A program made the position numbers and the translations under genes. Of a stretch of 64,000 nucleotides of DNA, positions 1 through 8,303 are shown one piece after another (position 1 is the first letter of the stretch; the number at the start of each line of letters is the position of its first letter). Under the pieces are notes generated by a model. That model was given only the letters and a program-made list of their open reading frames with translations, was not told the origin of the DNA and ran no database searches. This DNA comes from Woeseiaceae bacterium (GTDB lineage: Bacteria > Pseudomonadota > Gammaproteobacteria > Steroidobacterales > Woeseiaceae), in assembly GCA_021773055.1 (NCBI GenBank), contig JAJFKV010000014.1, positions 1-64,000 on the forward strand, given 5' to 3'.

Positions 1-258
1 CTGTGTACGCGGCATCACACGCTGGTGCATGAAGGCGGATTTAGAATCGAGAAAGACTTTCAGGACCGCTGGACCTTCCTCAGGCCGGACGGCATCGCCA
101 TTCCCGAGTTCGGTTACAGTTCAGAGGACATGATCGATGAGAATCTTTACCCCAAGGGCACCTGGTCCGAAGTGCTCGAAATTCCTCCCGCGGGAGGATT
201 ATTGAGCAGCGGGGAAAACAAAGTGTCTGAACCACCAGCGCCGGCTTATCTTCATTAG
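1..258 (+). CDS. C-terminal fragment of a DUF222/HNH endonuclease family protein
   Basis: The reading frame is open from the first base of the window, so only the last 85 residues are seen and the start lies upstream. The segment LCTRHHTLVHEGGF followed by a WTFLRPDG stretch is the typical end of the HNH nuclease domain in the DUF222 (13E12-repeat) family: a Cys-x-x-His-His metal and catalytic site, then a Trp-rich strand. Such proteins are often present in many copies per genome, and their role is not well established. The tail after the HNH core is short and looks like a normal end. Family assignment rests on this short match, so it is good but not certain. Confidence 0.7.
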   Translation: MCTRHHTLVHEGGFRIEKDFQDRWTFLRPDGIAIPEFGYSSEDMIDENLYPKGTWSEVLEIPPAGGLLSSGENKVSEPPAPAYLH

Positions 259-453
259 CGCTGCCCAACCAGGCCTGGAAATAACCCGATTTGAACTTCC
301 GCAGCGCTGCGGAAAGCCCCCGGTCGGGTGATACGATAGAGGCAGACTGCAGTTGACCTGTTGCAGACCGTCCGAGCCACGGCTGAATTTCTTACATAGA
401 CGCGTCTGATAGGCACGCCGGTCTGCATTCTGCTCCGGTAGAGAGGAAGAGTA
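259..453. other. Intergenic spacer before the Cys-rich protein
   Basis: About 195 bases between the HNH fragment and the next gene. I see no convincing RNA gene, terminator or repeat. A purine-rich ribosome binding site (GAGAGGAAGA, 441-450) lies just before the TTG start at 454. Confidence 0.4.
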
Positions 454-888
454 TTGAACAAGAAAGTTCTCGCTTGCCTGAGCGTCATGCTCCCATTGAT
501 TGTATTCGCCGAAGTGGAAGATCTTGAAGCTGAATATTACAGAGCGTTACCAGGGAAATGCATCGCGACAGAAGACCCGCTCAATTGCTTGGGGTCTTAT
601 GGATACGTATGCGACCAGTTCAAGAGCGGACAAATCTCTGTAGCGGCATTCTATTTAAGCTGCAACGCCTACTTGTCAAACGGACGCAAACACTTCGCGC
701 AGTTGCTTTTTGATGGTGTTGGGTGGGCTGTCGAGACGCAGCGAGTGTACATACCGGATCGTGCCACGAACGCATGCCTGGCAGAGGGTTGGAAGCGCCG
801 ATCTGGCGAGTACAGAGATTGCCTGCGATTGAATGGCGTAAAGGTTGGCTGTGAAATGCAGCCCGATGGCTCCAGGCTTTGCTATTAG
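454..888 (+). CDS. Secreted Cys-rich hypothetical protein
   Basis: I do not recognise this 144-residue protein. It starts with TTG, supported by the purine-rich GAGAGGAAGA four bases upstream. Residues 1-19 (MNKKVLACLSVMLPLIVFA) look like a Sec signal peptide with cleavage near Ala19. The mature part has about eight cysteines spread evenly, which suggests several disulfide bonds in the periplasm. It ends in a Cys-Tyr. It stands alone between an HNH gene fragment and a convergent MBL-fold gene whose stop is only a few bases away. No enzymatic motif is visible. Confidence 0.6.
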   Translation: MNKKVLACLSVMLPLIVFAEVEDLEAEYYRALPGKCIATEDPLNCLGSYGYVCDQFKSGQISVAAFYLSCNAYLSNGRKHFAQLLFDGVGWAVETQRVYIPDRATNACLAEGWKRRSGEYRDCLRLNGVKVGCEMQPDGSRLCY

Positions 889-890
889 CT

Positions 891-1811
891 CTACAGATCC
901 AGACGCATGCCTTCCCGGGCGAACCGGAACCCACGACGCTCCACTTCCTTTTGCGCCGGACTGCCGTCGATCAACAGTGGATTGGTGTGATTCATGTGAA
1001 TGAAAATCACGCGTGCTTTTTCTTCATCCGTCAGGTCTGCAAACAGGTCCATACTTTCCGCCACATGCGGATGCTTGATTACGCTCATGTCGCGGCCTCT
1101 CAACTCACCATCGGCGAAGAATGTAGCGTCCAGAAGTGCGTAGTCCACCGTGCGTATGAGCTCGCGGATATCTATCGCCCAGTCTGCCCACTTGTCGATG
1201 TCCGGAATAAATATGGCCGACTTGTTCGGGCCATCTATTCTGTAGCCAACGGTTTCGGAGTATTCCTGTCGGTGCGGTACTTGCATCGGCGTGACGGCAA
1301 GATGTTCGCTTAACTCAACCGGCTTTGCATCCATGAGCGGCATAAGCTCGATATTCTCGAGCCGAACCAACTGGTCCCAGGGGCCGTTATTCGACAGGTA
1401 ATCGGTCATGATGGGCATAGCGTAAACAGGAACGCCTTTCGCCCCGACCGCCTCTCGACCGAAGTGCATCAAGCCCGTGTAGTGGCCCATGTGGGCATGC
1501 GTCAGAAAGACCCCATCCAGCGTGTACTCATTATCCGGCGCAGACTTATGCAGTTCGTACAACTGCTCGCGCATGTCCGGCGTGGCATCAAACAGGTACT
1601 TGCGTTTTAGTGTGGCATCGACCACAGCGATGGAACTCGCTAGCCGGCGCAGTTTTTTGTCTTCCCACGCTCGCATGCAATGCGGCTGATAACAGTTGGT
1701 TTGTGGATATCCGGCGTCCTGTGCGATGCCTAATACCTGAATGTAAACCTCGGAATCCGCGAGGGAGATAGCCGGAAGACACAGCAGAAACAAAGCGATA
1801 CGTCGAATCAT
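891..1811 (-). CDS. Periplasmic MBL-fold metallo-hydrolase, PqqB-like
   Basis: A 306-residue protein with an N-terminal signal peptide (MIRRIALFLLCLPAISLA), so probably periplasmic. The metallo-beta-lactamase fold is shown by the strand-loop THAHMGHYTGL, by HPHVAES and by the late HMNHTNPL segment that supplies metal ligands. The overall pattern (GIAQDAGYPQTNC near the N terminus, FIPDIDKW in the middle) resembles PqqB-like proteins. In the metal motif HxHxDH the Asp is replaced by Gly (HAHMGH), so one metal site may be altered. I chose the ATG at 1811 over a TTG two codons upstream. The gene is divergent from plsB with about 95 bases between them. No PQQ cluster is nearby, so a direct role in PQQ synthesis is doubtful. 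Confidence 0.75.
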   Translation of the reverse strand: MIRRIALFLLCLPAISLADSEVYIQVLGIAQDAGYPQTNCYQPHCMRAWEDKKLRRLASSIAVVDATLKRKYLFDATPDMREQLYELHKSAPDNEYTLDGVFLTHAHMGHYTGLMHFGREAVGAKGVPVYAMPIMTDYLSNNGPWDQLVRLENIELMPLMDAKPVELSEHLAVTPMQVPHRQEYSETVGYRIDGPNKSAIFIPDIDKWADWAIDIRELIRTVDYALLDATFFADGELRGRDMSVIKHPHVAESMDLFADLTDEEKARVIFIHMNHTNPLLIDGSPAQKEVERRGFRFAREGMRLDL

Positions 1812-1905
1812 GAGCAAAGTGTACGGTAATCGAGCGAAAAGAACGCCGAAAATACTTAAATGTCAATCGTCTGTTGAGCTGATCTTTTGGGTAGACTTGT
1901 CCGCG

Positions 1906-4368
1906 ATGAACATCGCAGGACTAATACTTCGCCCTCTATACTGGGTGTTCGGGAAGGTGTTCTCGATCTGGGCACGCCCTGCCATCCAGCCTGAATCTCC
2001 CGCCGAATACATCACCGACAGTGATGCTGCCGTCTGTTACGTACTGGAGACCGGAGGTCTCGCCGACGTGTTGGCGCTGGAGCGGGCATGCGCTCAAAAC
2101 GGCATGCCGTCGCCGACCGAATCATTTGAGTATTGCGGCATACGCGAAGCCAGACGTTTCGTTGTCATGCGACGCCTGAAGGGCTTTTGGCCTCGCCACC
2201 CGAGTACCATTGGATCGCGCCGGCTCAAGCGACTGGTTGAGGGGGCCGATAAATGTGAGCAAGATTTGCTCCTGATTCCGGTCGCAATCTACTGGGGCCG
2301 CTCACCCGAGAAAGAGCGTTCCGTTTTTAAACTATTGCTGTCCGAAAACTGGGACATCATTGGCAGAACGCGAAAGTTTTTCGTCACGCTATTACACGGT
2401 CGCAACACACTGCTCCGGTTCAGTCATGCACTGCCACTGCGATCCATATGCGAGGGCGGCTGTGAACCAAAAATAGCCGTTCGAAAAGCCTCGAGAATTT
2501 TGCGCGTACACTTTCGAAAACGCCGCACCGCGACGGTCGGTCCGGACCTGTCGCATCGTCGAACGTTGGTGAAACAGGTGCTGCAAGCACCCGAAGTACG
2601 CCGCGTTATCAAGGCGGAAGCGGGTGATGATTATCGCAAACAGGAAGTCGCACGACGCAAAGCCGAGAAATACGCGCTGGAAATCGCCGCCGATATTTCA
2701 TTTCCGACAATTCGCGTTCTGGTGCGATTGCTGAGGTGGCTCTGGAACAAGATCTACGACGGTGTTGAAGTCAATCATATGCAGCGCCTGCACGACGTCG
2801 CGAAGGAAAAGGAAGTCATCTATGTACCGTGTCACCGCAGTCACATCGACTACCTGCTGCTTGGCTATGTCACCTATGTAGAGGGTCTGCATCTACCGCA
2901 CGTCGCGGCCGGTATTAATCTGAATATGCCTGTCGTTGGCGGCATTCTTCGCCGTGGTGGTGCTTTCTTCTTGCGGCGCACTTTCAAGGGCAATCGACTG
3001 TACGCGGCGGTTTTTGACGCCTACATCAATCAGGTGCTTGTTAAGGGCAGTTCGATGGAATACTTCGTCGAAGGTGGCCGCAGTCGAACCGGCCGTCTCT
3101 TGTCACCGAAAGGCGGCATGCTGGCTATGACCGTCAATAGTTACGTCAAGAGTCCACGTCGACCGATCGTTTTCGTGCCGATTTACTTCGGCTATGAAAA
3201 ACTGATCGAAGGCGACTCCTTCATCAGCGAACTTGGCGGGGCTGAAAAGAAAAAGGAATCCATTGGCGGTCTCATCAGATCGGTCAAATCACTGCGGGAG
3301 CACTTCGGCAAGGTCTACGTCAATATCGCGGAGCCGATTGAACTCGAATCCATACTCGATCGCCTGTATCCGGAGTGGCGCAGTTATGAGGCGGAGAATG
3401 GCGAGCGGCCGGCATGGCTGGCGGGGATCGTGGAAGAACTCGGCACCCAGATCATGCAGGGCATCAATTCTGCAGCGGCGGTTACGCCTATCAGCTTGCT
3501 GGCTTATGTGTTGCTCGCGACACCAAAGCAAACGATCGGTGTGGCCGAACTGCGACGGCAGCTCGATTTGAGTCTGAAGATTTTGCAGCGCTTCAAGTAT
3601 TCGGACTCGGTCACGTTGCCCACCTGGAGTGCAGACCAGATCATCGAGCACGGCGAAAAACTCAAGGTCATCAGTCGCTCCACGCACCCAATGGGTGAAA
3701 TCATTCGCATGTCTGAACAGACCGCCGTATTGATGACCTACTTCCGCAACAACATTATTCACTTGCTCGCGGTGCCGGCCTCCGTCGCCTGTTGCTTCAT
3801 TCAGGGACAGAAGCTTGAGCATTCGGAATTGCAGCGCCTGATCCGCCTGATTTACCCATTCATGGAAAAAGAGTTATGCATGAAATGGGATCCCGATGAT
3901 ATTGATGCCGTTACGACGGAGGCGATCAAGTCATTAATTGACATGGATATCCTGACCTACGGCAGCCGCAAGAAAATTCTGGTTCGACCGCCGGCAGGGT
4001 CGGAAAAGGCTTTTCAGCTACTGATGCTGGGCCAGTCGATGGTGCCGATGTTGCAGCGTTTCTACCTTGTCATCGCGATCCTTGTGCGCAATGGGTCAGG
4101 GACTCTGTCGCGGCAGCGCCTCGAAAGCATGTGCCAGCAAAGCGCCGAACGTTTGTCGATGATCTACGGTCTACATTCGCCGGATTTCTTCAACAAGACA
4201 TTGTTTCACGATTTCATACGCACCCTGCGGGACCTCGATGTCCTCAGGCGCAACTCCGATGGACTCATCGAATTTGACGATGATCTGACAAACATCGGCG
4301 CAGATGCCCGGTTGGTGCTCGGCGAGGAAATTCGCCACAGTATCTTGTCGCTCACGGTCACTGACTAA
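1906..4368 (+). CDS. plsB: Glycerol-3-phosphate 1-O-acyltransferase
   Basis: PlsB moves an acyl chain from acyl-CoA or acyl-ACP to position 1 of glycerol-3-phosphate, the first step of phospholipid synthesis at the inner membrane. At 820 residues it is close to E. coli PlsB (807). The acyltransferase block I, HRSHID, lies at residues 310-315, with the catalytic His and Asp. Later blocks are also seen: GAFFLRRTF, YFVEGGRSRTGR and PIVFVPIYFGYEK. The frame is open further upstream to 1810, but that part overlaps the divergent MBL gene and has no family likeness. The ATG at 1906 (MNIAGLILRPLYW) gives the usual N terminus. trhO follows after only 10 bases, so the two are probably cotranscribed. 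Confidence 0.95.
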   Translation: MNIAGLILRPLYWVFGKVFSIWARPAIQPESPAEYITDSDAAVCYVLETGGLADVLALERACAQNGMPSPTESFEYCGIREARRFVVMRRLKGFWPRHPSTIGSRRLKRLVEGADKCEQDLLLIPVAIYWGRSPEKERSVFKLLLSENWDIIGRTRKFFVTLLHGRNTLLRFSHALPLRSICEGGCEPKIAVRKASRILRVHFRKRRTATVGPDLSHRRTLVKQVLQAPEVRRVIKAEAGDDYRKQEVARRKAEKYALEIAADISFPTIRVLVRLLRWLWNKIYDGVEVNHMQRLHDVAKEKEVIYVPCHRSHIDYLLLGYVTYVEGLHLPHVAAGINLNMPVVGGILRRGGAFFLRRTFKGNRLYAAVFDAYINQVLVKGSSMEYFVEGGRSRTGRLLSPKGGMLAMTVNSYVKSPRRPIVFVPIYFGYEKLIEGDSFISELGGAEKKKESIGGLIRSVKSLREHFGKVYVNIAEPIELESILDRLYPEWRSYEAENGERPAWLAGIVEELGTQIMQGINSAAAVTPISLLAYVLLATPKQTIGVAELRRQLDLSLKILQRFKYSDSVTLPTWSADQIIEHGEKLKVISRSTHPMGEIIRMSEQTAVLMTYFRNNIIHLLAVPASVACCFIQGQKLEHSELQRLIRLIYPFMEKELCMKWDPDDIDAVTTEAIKSLIDMDILTYGSRKKILVRPPAGSEKAFQLLMLGQSMVPMLQRFYLVIAILVRNGSGTLSRQRLESMCQQSAERLSMIYGLHSPDFFNKTLFHDFIRTLRDLDVLRRNSDGLIEFDDDLTNIGADARLVLGEEIRHSILSLTVTD

Positions 4369-4378
4369 AGTAACTCCC

Positions 4379-5287
4379 ATGAAAGTCGTCTCGCTATACC
4401 GTTTCCTTGATCTCAAGGACCCGCAGTCTTTTCGAGATCAGCTAAAAGCGCTGTGTGATGAGCAGGACCTGCTGGGCACCATGCTGGTGGCGACAGAAGG
4501 GTTCAACGGTACGCTGGCAGGTAGCGAGGAATCGATACGTAAGGTCATGGACTGGATTCGTGGGCGGTTTGGTATCGCTGAAGAGCTTGATGCACGTTGG
4601 ACGGAAGCAGATGAAGCTCCGTTCAGACGCATGCGGGTGAAGGTCAAGAAAGAAATCGTGACCCTGGGGCGACCCGATATCCTGCCCCATAAAGGTACTG
4701 GCGAGCATGTGGATGCAAAGCGCTGGAATGAGTTGATATCGGATCCCGACGTCGTCGTTATCGATACACGCAACCACTACGAATTCGAGGTTGGGACATT
4801 TCCTGGTGCACTCGACCCCGGTAATGACAGCTTTCGGCAATTCCCGGAATTCGCGAGGAAACTCGCAGAGCAATCAACGGACCGGCCGTTAGCCATGTTT
4901 TGCACGGGTGGCATTCGCTGCGAGAAGGCTACGGCGCTCATGCTCGAATTGGGATTCAACGATGTGTATCACCTGCAAGGCGGGATACTGAATTACCTCG
5001 CGGAGGTGGATGAAGCAGATAACAAGTGGGACGGTGAATGCTTCGTTTTCGATAGCCGGGTGGCGGTTGATCGTGATCTGGCAGAAGGTGGCTATGTACA
5101 ATGTCACGCCTGTCGCATGCCATTGAGCGCGAACGACGTGCAGTCGCCCGACTACAGGGAGGGGGTCTCCTGCCCGCTGTGCATAGCCGACTCTGATGAA
5201 GACCGGCGCGCACGTCTCGAAGAGCGGCAAAAGCAGATGATGCTGGCGGCCGAACGCGGCGATACCCACATTGGGCGCAAAACCTGA
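4379..5287 (+). CDS. trhO: tRNA uridine(34) hydroxylase, rhodanese family (TrhO/YceA)
   Basis: TrhO hydroxylates uridine 34 in the wobble position of certain tRNAs, making 5-hydroxyuridine, the precursor of cmo5U and mcmo5U. The 302-residue protein has an N-terminal acylphosphatase-like domain (MKVVSLYRFLDL onward) and a rhodanese domain with VVIDTRNHYEFEVG and the active-site loop FCTGGIRCEKA carrying the catalytic Cys. The C-terminal part has Cys pairs (CHACR, CPLC) that may bind zinc. The ATG at 4379 is chosen because the family begins with this strand; it sits 10 bases after plsB. Confidence 0.92.
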   Translation: MKVVSLYRFLDLKDPQSFRDQLKALCDEQDLLGTMLVATEGFNGTLAGSEESIRKVMDWIRGRFGIAEELDARWTEADEAPFRRMRVKVKKEIVTLGRPDILPHKGTGEHVDAKRWNELISDPDVVVIDTRNHYEFEVGTFPGALDPGNDSFRQFPEFARKLAEQSTDRPLAMFCTGGIRCEKATALMLELGFNDVYHLQGGILNYLAEVDEADNKWDGECFVFDSRVAVDRDLAEGGYVQCHACRMPLSANDVQSPDYREGVSCPLCIADSDEDRRARLEERQKQMMLAAERGDTHIGRKT

Positions 5288-5331
5288 CGAAATTCCTTGC
5301 GTCCGGGCCGTTGAAGGACTAAAAAGGCCCC

Positions 5332-5748
5332 ATGATTCAGCAATTTGCACAAAAAACCGCAACTTCGGCCAGACGCCGAATATTCAGCGTGTTCGTTCTG
5401 TGCGGGTTGAATCTGGCCATGACGCCTTGCGCAATGGCATTTGAAGTTTCTGACGACAGTTCACATTGTCCGCCGGCTGCTGAGCAGCAAATGGCCCATC
5501 ATGGTCACAAAGCTGCCGTAGAGACTGATTGCGGATCGCTGCAGTCGGATTGCTGCGACCTTGAAGCCGCGGCTGTCGACCTTCGCGTTGGCAAGTTCGA
5601 AAACCAGGACGATGTGTCCGTTGTTGCGTTTCCAGCGGCCTGGCCGTCACTGAACACGGTGGGCATTGCACTGCCCGATATGCGACCGCCGGACCCCGGC
5701 AACCACTCCCCACCGCTGCACAAGCTTTTCTGCGTCTATCTGGATTAG
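5332..5748 (+). CDS. Small His/Cys-rich periplasmic protein of the metal efflux operon
   Basis: A 138-residue protein of unknown exact function heading the efflux operon. An N-terminal hydrophobic segment (residues about 17-37) ends in an Ala-x-Ala-like site (PCAMAF) and should act as a signal peptide. The mature part carries likely metal ligands: HCPP, MAHHGHK, DCGS and DCCD. It ends PPLHKLFCVYLD; short proteins next to heavy-metal RND systems often end in a similar Pro-Pro-Leu-His then Cys pattern. I infer a periplasmic copper or silver chaperone or sensor. The next gene, a CusC-like porin, starts 54 bases downstream with a good AGGAG site. Confidence 0.65.
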   Translation: MIQQFAQKTATSARRRIFSVFVLCGLNLAMTPCAMAFEVSDDSSHCPPAAEQQMAHHGHKAAVETDCGSLQSDCCDLEAAAVDLRVGKFENQDDVSVVAFPAAWPSLNTVGIALPDMRPPDPGNHSPPLHKLFCVYLD

Positions 5749-5802
5749 CTAACTCCCCGCTGTAAGCCGCTTTTTTCCGGTTTCAACGCAGGAGTTTTTC
5801 TG

Positions 5803-7095
5803 ATGTATTTCCCATTCGGGCCGATGCCCGAGCACAAAAATGTTCGTCGAGTTTTATTGCTCGTCGTGACGACTTTTATTTCGTTGCCCGTTTTCGCGCA
5901 ACAATCCATTCCGCTGACCCTGGCTGAGGCAGAGGATCGGGCGCTTCTCGCCGAACCCGGCCAGCAAGCGCTGCAGGCCAAAGCCGCTGCGCTCAGGGAA
6001 CGTGGTGTGGTCGCTGGCGAATTGCCTGACCCGATGCTGCGGGTTGGTTTGAATAATTTTCCCATACAGTCGGGCGGGTTTACGACTGAGGGTATGACGC
6101 ATGCGGCTGTTGGTTTGCGACAGGCGTTTCCGGCGGGCAAGACTCGATCAATCAATACTCTTCGGTTCGACCTCCTGGCCAGTGAGATGAATGAGAATGC
6201 CGACGCGAGGGGGCGAAACGTCCTGACTGCTGCCCGCAGCGCGTGGCTGGATCTTTACTACTGGGAACTTGCACACGGTCTGGTTCTGGAATCACGACCC
6301 TTTTTTGACGATCTCGCGACGATCACGCGATCGCTTTATGCGGTTGGTCGCAAGAGCCAGCAGGATGTCCTGAGAGCGGAACTTGAGCTGAGTCGACTCG
6401 ACGACAGGCTTATTGAAATGGAGCGGCAACGAGCGCGAGCAGTGGCTGTGCTTGGCGAATGGGTTGGTCAGGACGCCGCGCGACCCGTAGCCAGAAGACT
6501 TCCAAGCTGGGAGCAGATGCCGACGCTTGATTCGATGCAAGCGATGCTACAACAACATCCGGTGATACGGGCCGCCGACTCACAGATTGAGGCACGAGGC
6601 GCGGGTGTTGATCTCGCCACCGAGCGTTCCAAGCCTGGTTGGGCACTGGATCTTGGCTACAGCTACCGCGACGGTTCCTTGCCATCGGGCGAACCACGTG
6701 CTGATTTTATCACTGTAGGGGTAACGGTTGGCCTGCCGTTTTTTCGCAAGAAATCAGTCGATAGTTCCTTGTCGGCGGCCTTGCAGGAGCGCAGCGCGGC
6801 CCGGTCTTCTCGAGAGCAAACCTTGCGCGGCCTGCAAAGTCAGCTTAACGCAGAGTACGCGCGCTGGCAGGAGCTGACGCGAAGGCTGGCGCTTTATAAC
6901 ACACGCATTCTCGATCAGACCAAGGATCACGCTGAAGCCTCGTTGCTCGGATACCAGAGCGAGCAGGGCGATTTTTCCGACGTGATGCGCGGCTATATCG
7001 ATGACCTGAACACTCGTATTGACCACATTCGCCTGCAGGTGGAGCGCGCGCAAAGTTATGCCGTGCTCGCCAACCTGGGAGGGTTTCCACAATGA
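5803..7095 (+). CDS. Outer membrane efflux protein, TolC/CusC family
   Basis: Outer membrane channel of a tripartite heavy-metal exporter. The 430-residue protein has a signal peptide ending near VFAQQ (about residue 33) and then the TolC-family helical repeats rich in Ala, Leu, Gln and Arg. PLTLAEAEDRALLAEPG is the usual first helix of the barrel-tunnel domain, repeated in the second half. SD AGGAG lies 8 bases before the ATG. Its last codons overlap the start of the adaptor gene (ATGA at 7092-7095), so translation is probably coupled. The metal class is inferred from the downstream CusA-like pump and CopA-like ATPase. Confidence 0.88.
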   Translation: MYFPFGPMPEHKNVRRVLLLVVTTFISLPVFAQQSIPLTLAEAEDRALLAEPGQQALQAKAAALRERGVVAGELPDPMLRVGLNNFPIQSGGFTTEGMTHAAVGLRQAFPAGKTRSINTLRFDLLASEMNENADARGRNVLTAARSAWLDLYYWELAHGLVLESRPFFDDLATITRSLYAVGRKSQQDVLRAELELSRLDDRLIEMERQRARAVAVLGEWVGQDAARPVARRLPSWEQMPTLDSMQAMLQQHPVIRAADSQIEARGAGVDLATERSKPGWALDLGYSYRDGSLPSGEPRADFITVGVTVGLPFFRKKSVDSSLSAALQERSAARSSREQTLRGLQSQLNAEYARWQELTRRLALYNTRILDQTKDHAEASLLGYQSEQGDFSDVMRGYIDDLNTRIDHIRLQVERAQSYAVLANLGGFPQ

Positions 7096-8303
7096 ACAAG
7101 AATATATCTTTGGCCATTTCGGTCGTTGTTGCGATCGTAATCGGCATCGTGATCGGCCGTTCGATGGACTCGCCGCCAGGAATGCCCGGCAGCCTGGATA
7201 GTGGCGCCGAACGTGAAGTGCTGTATTGGGTTGCACCAATGGATGCCAATTATCGCCGGGATGAGCCGGGCAAGTCGCCGATGGGCATGGACCTCAGACC
7301 CGTCTACGCGGATGAAGTCGATGGCCAGCCCGGTGTCGTCAAGATAGATCCGACGCTGGTCAATAATCTGGGCGTTCGCACCAATGTGGCACAGCGAAGT
7401 TCGTTGCCCCGACTTATCGATACGGTTGGCTACGTTAACTACGATGAAAACACCGTGCACCATATACATACACGCGTCGATGGCTGGATAGAAAACCTGG
7501 CAATAACGACGAAAGGCGACCCGGTCGAAAAAGGTCAGCTGCTCTTTGAGCTTTACTCGCCAACGCTTGTTAATGCCCAGCAGGAATTTCTTACGGCATT
7601 GCGTAGTGGTAACGACCTGCTGCGTAAGGCATCCAGGGAGCGAATCACCGCGCTAGGGGTAACGGCGAACGAGATCGGCCGTCTCGAAAAAGAGCGGGTT
7701 GTCCGGCAGCGTATTCCTGTTTACGCAGGGATGGCTGGTGTGGTCGCCAAGCTCGGTGTTCGCCACGGAATGTTCGTAACGCCGTCCTCCGAAGTAATGG
7801 CAATAGCGAAGCTTGACGATGTTTGGATACTTGCGGAGGTGTTTGAGCGACAGGCCGCGTGGGTCGAGCCAGGTCAGGCGGTAGAAGTGACTCTGGATTA
7901 CCTGCCGGGCGCGACCCTGCACGGCACGGTTGACTACATTTATCCGGAACTCGACCCGGTTACCCGAACGCTTAAAGTCCGACTACGATTCGAAAACACG
8001 GACGGGCTTCTGCGACCCAATATGTTTGCGCGCGTGCTGATTCATGGCAGCAGAACTGATGAAATCGTGCACGTCTCCAATCAGGCCGTTATTCGGGGTG
8101 GTTCGGTGAATCGTGTGGTGGTGGATCTCGGCGGTGGGCGTTATCAGTCCAAACCGGTCTTGCTTGGCATCGAGTCCGGTGATCGCACCGCGATCCGGGA
8201 TGGCATTAAAGCTGGCGAACGTGTCGTTACATCGGCGCAGTTCCTGATCGATTCGGAATCCAATATTGAAGCGGCCCTGTCCCGCATGGAGCCGTCAAAA
8301 TGA
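7092..8303 (+). CDS. RND efflux periplasmic adaptor, CusB-like
   Basis: Membrane fusion protein that links the inner-membrane pump to the outer-membrane channel. In 403 residues there is an N-terminal signal-anchor (ISLAISVVVAIVIGIVIG), then a heavy-metal-binding segment (YWVAPMDANYRRDEPG, then KSPMGMDL), as in CusB-like adaptors. Barrel-sandwich, helical-hairpin and beta-barrel domains follow (VHHIHTRVDGWIENL, LFELYSPTLVNAQQEFL, VWILAEVFERQAAWVEPG). The Met residues in PMD and PMGM are plausible Cu(I)/Ag(I) ligands. Overlaps of four bases with both neighbours show a tightly coupled operon. Confidence 0.92.
   Translation: MNKNISLAISVVVAIVIGIVIGRSMDSPPGMPGSLDSGAEREVLYWVAPMDANYRRDEPGKSPMGMDLRPVYADEVDGQPGVVKIDPTLVNNLGVRTNVAQRSSLPRLIDTVGYVNYDENTVHHIHTRVDGWIENLAITTKGDPVEKGQLLFELYSPTLVNAQQEFLTALRSGNDLLRKASRERITALGVTANEIGRLEKERVVRQRIPVYAGMAGVVAKLGVRHGMFVTPSSEVMAIAKLDDVWILAEVFERQAAWVEPGQAVEVTLDYLPGATLHGTVDYIYPELDPVTRTLKVRLRFENTDGLLRPNMFARVLIHGSRTDEIVHVSNQAVIRGGSVNRVVVDLGGGRYQSKPVLLGIESGDRTAIRDGIKAGERVVTSAQFLIDSESNIEAALSRMEPSK

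Noticed and set aside
1810..1905. Upstream in-frame extension of plsB
   Set aside because: Begins inside the divergent MBL gene start and has no likeness to PlsB.
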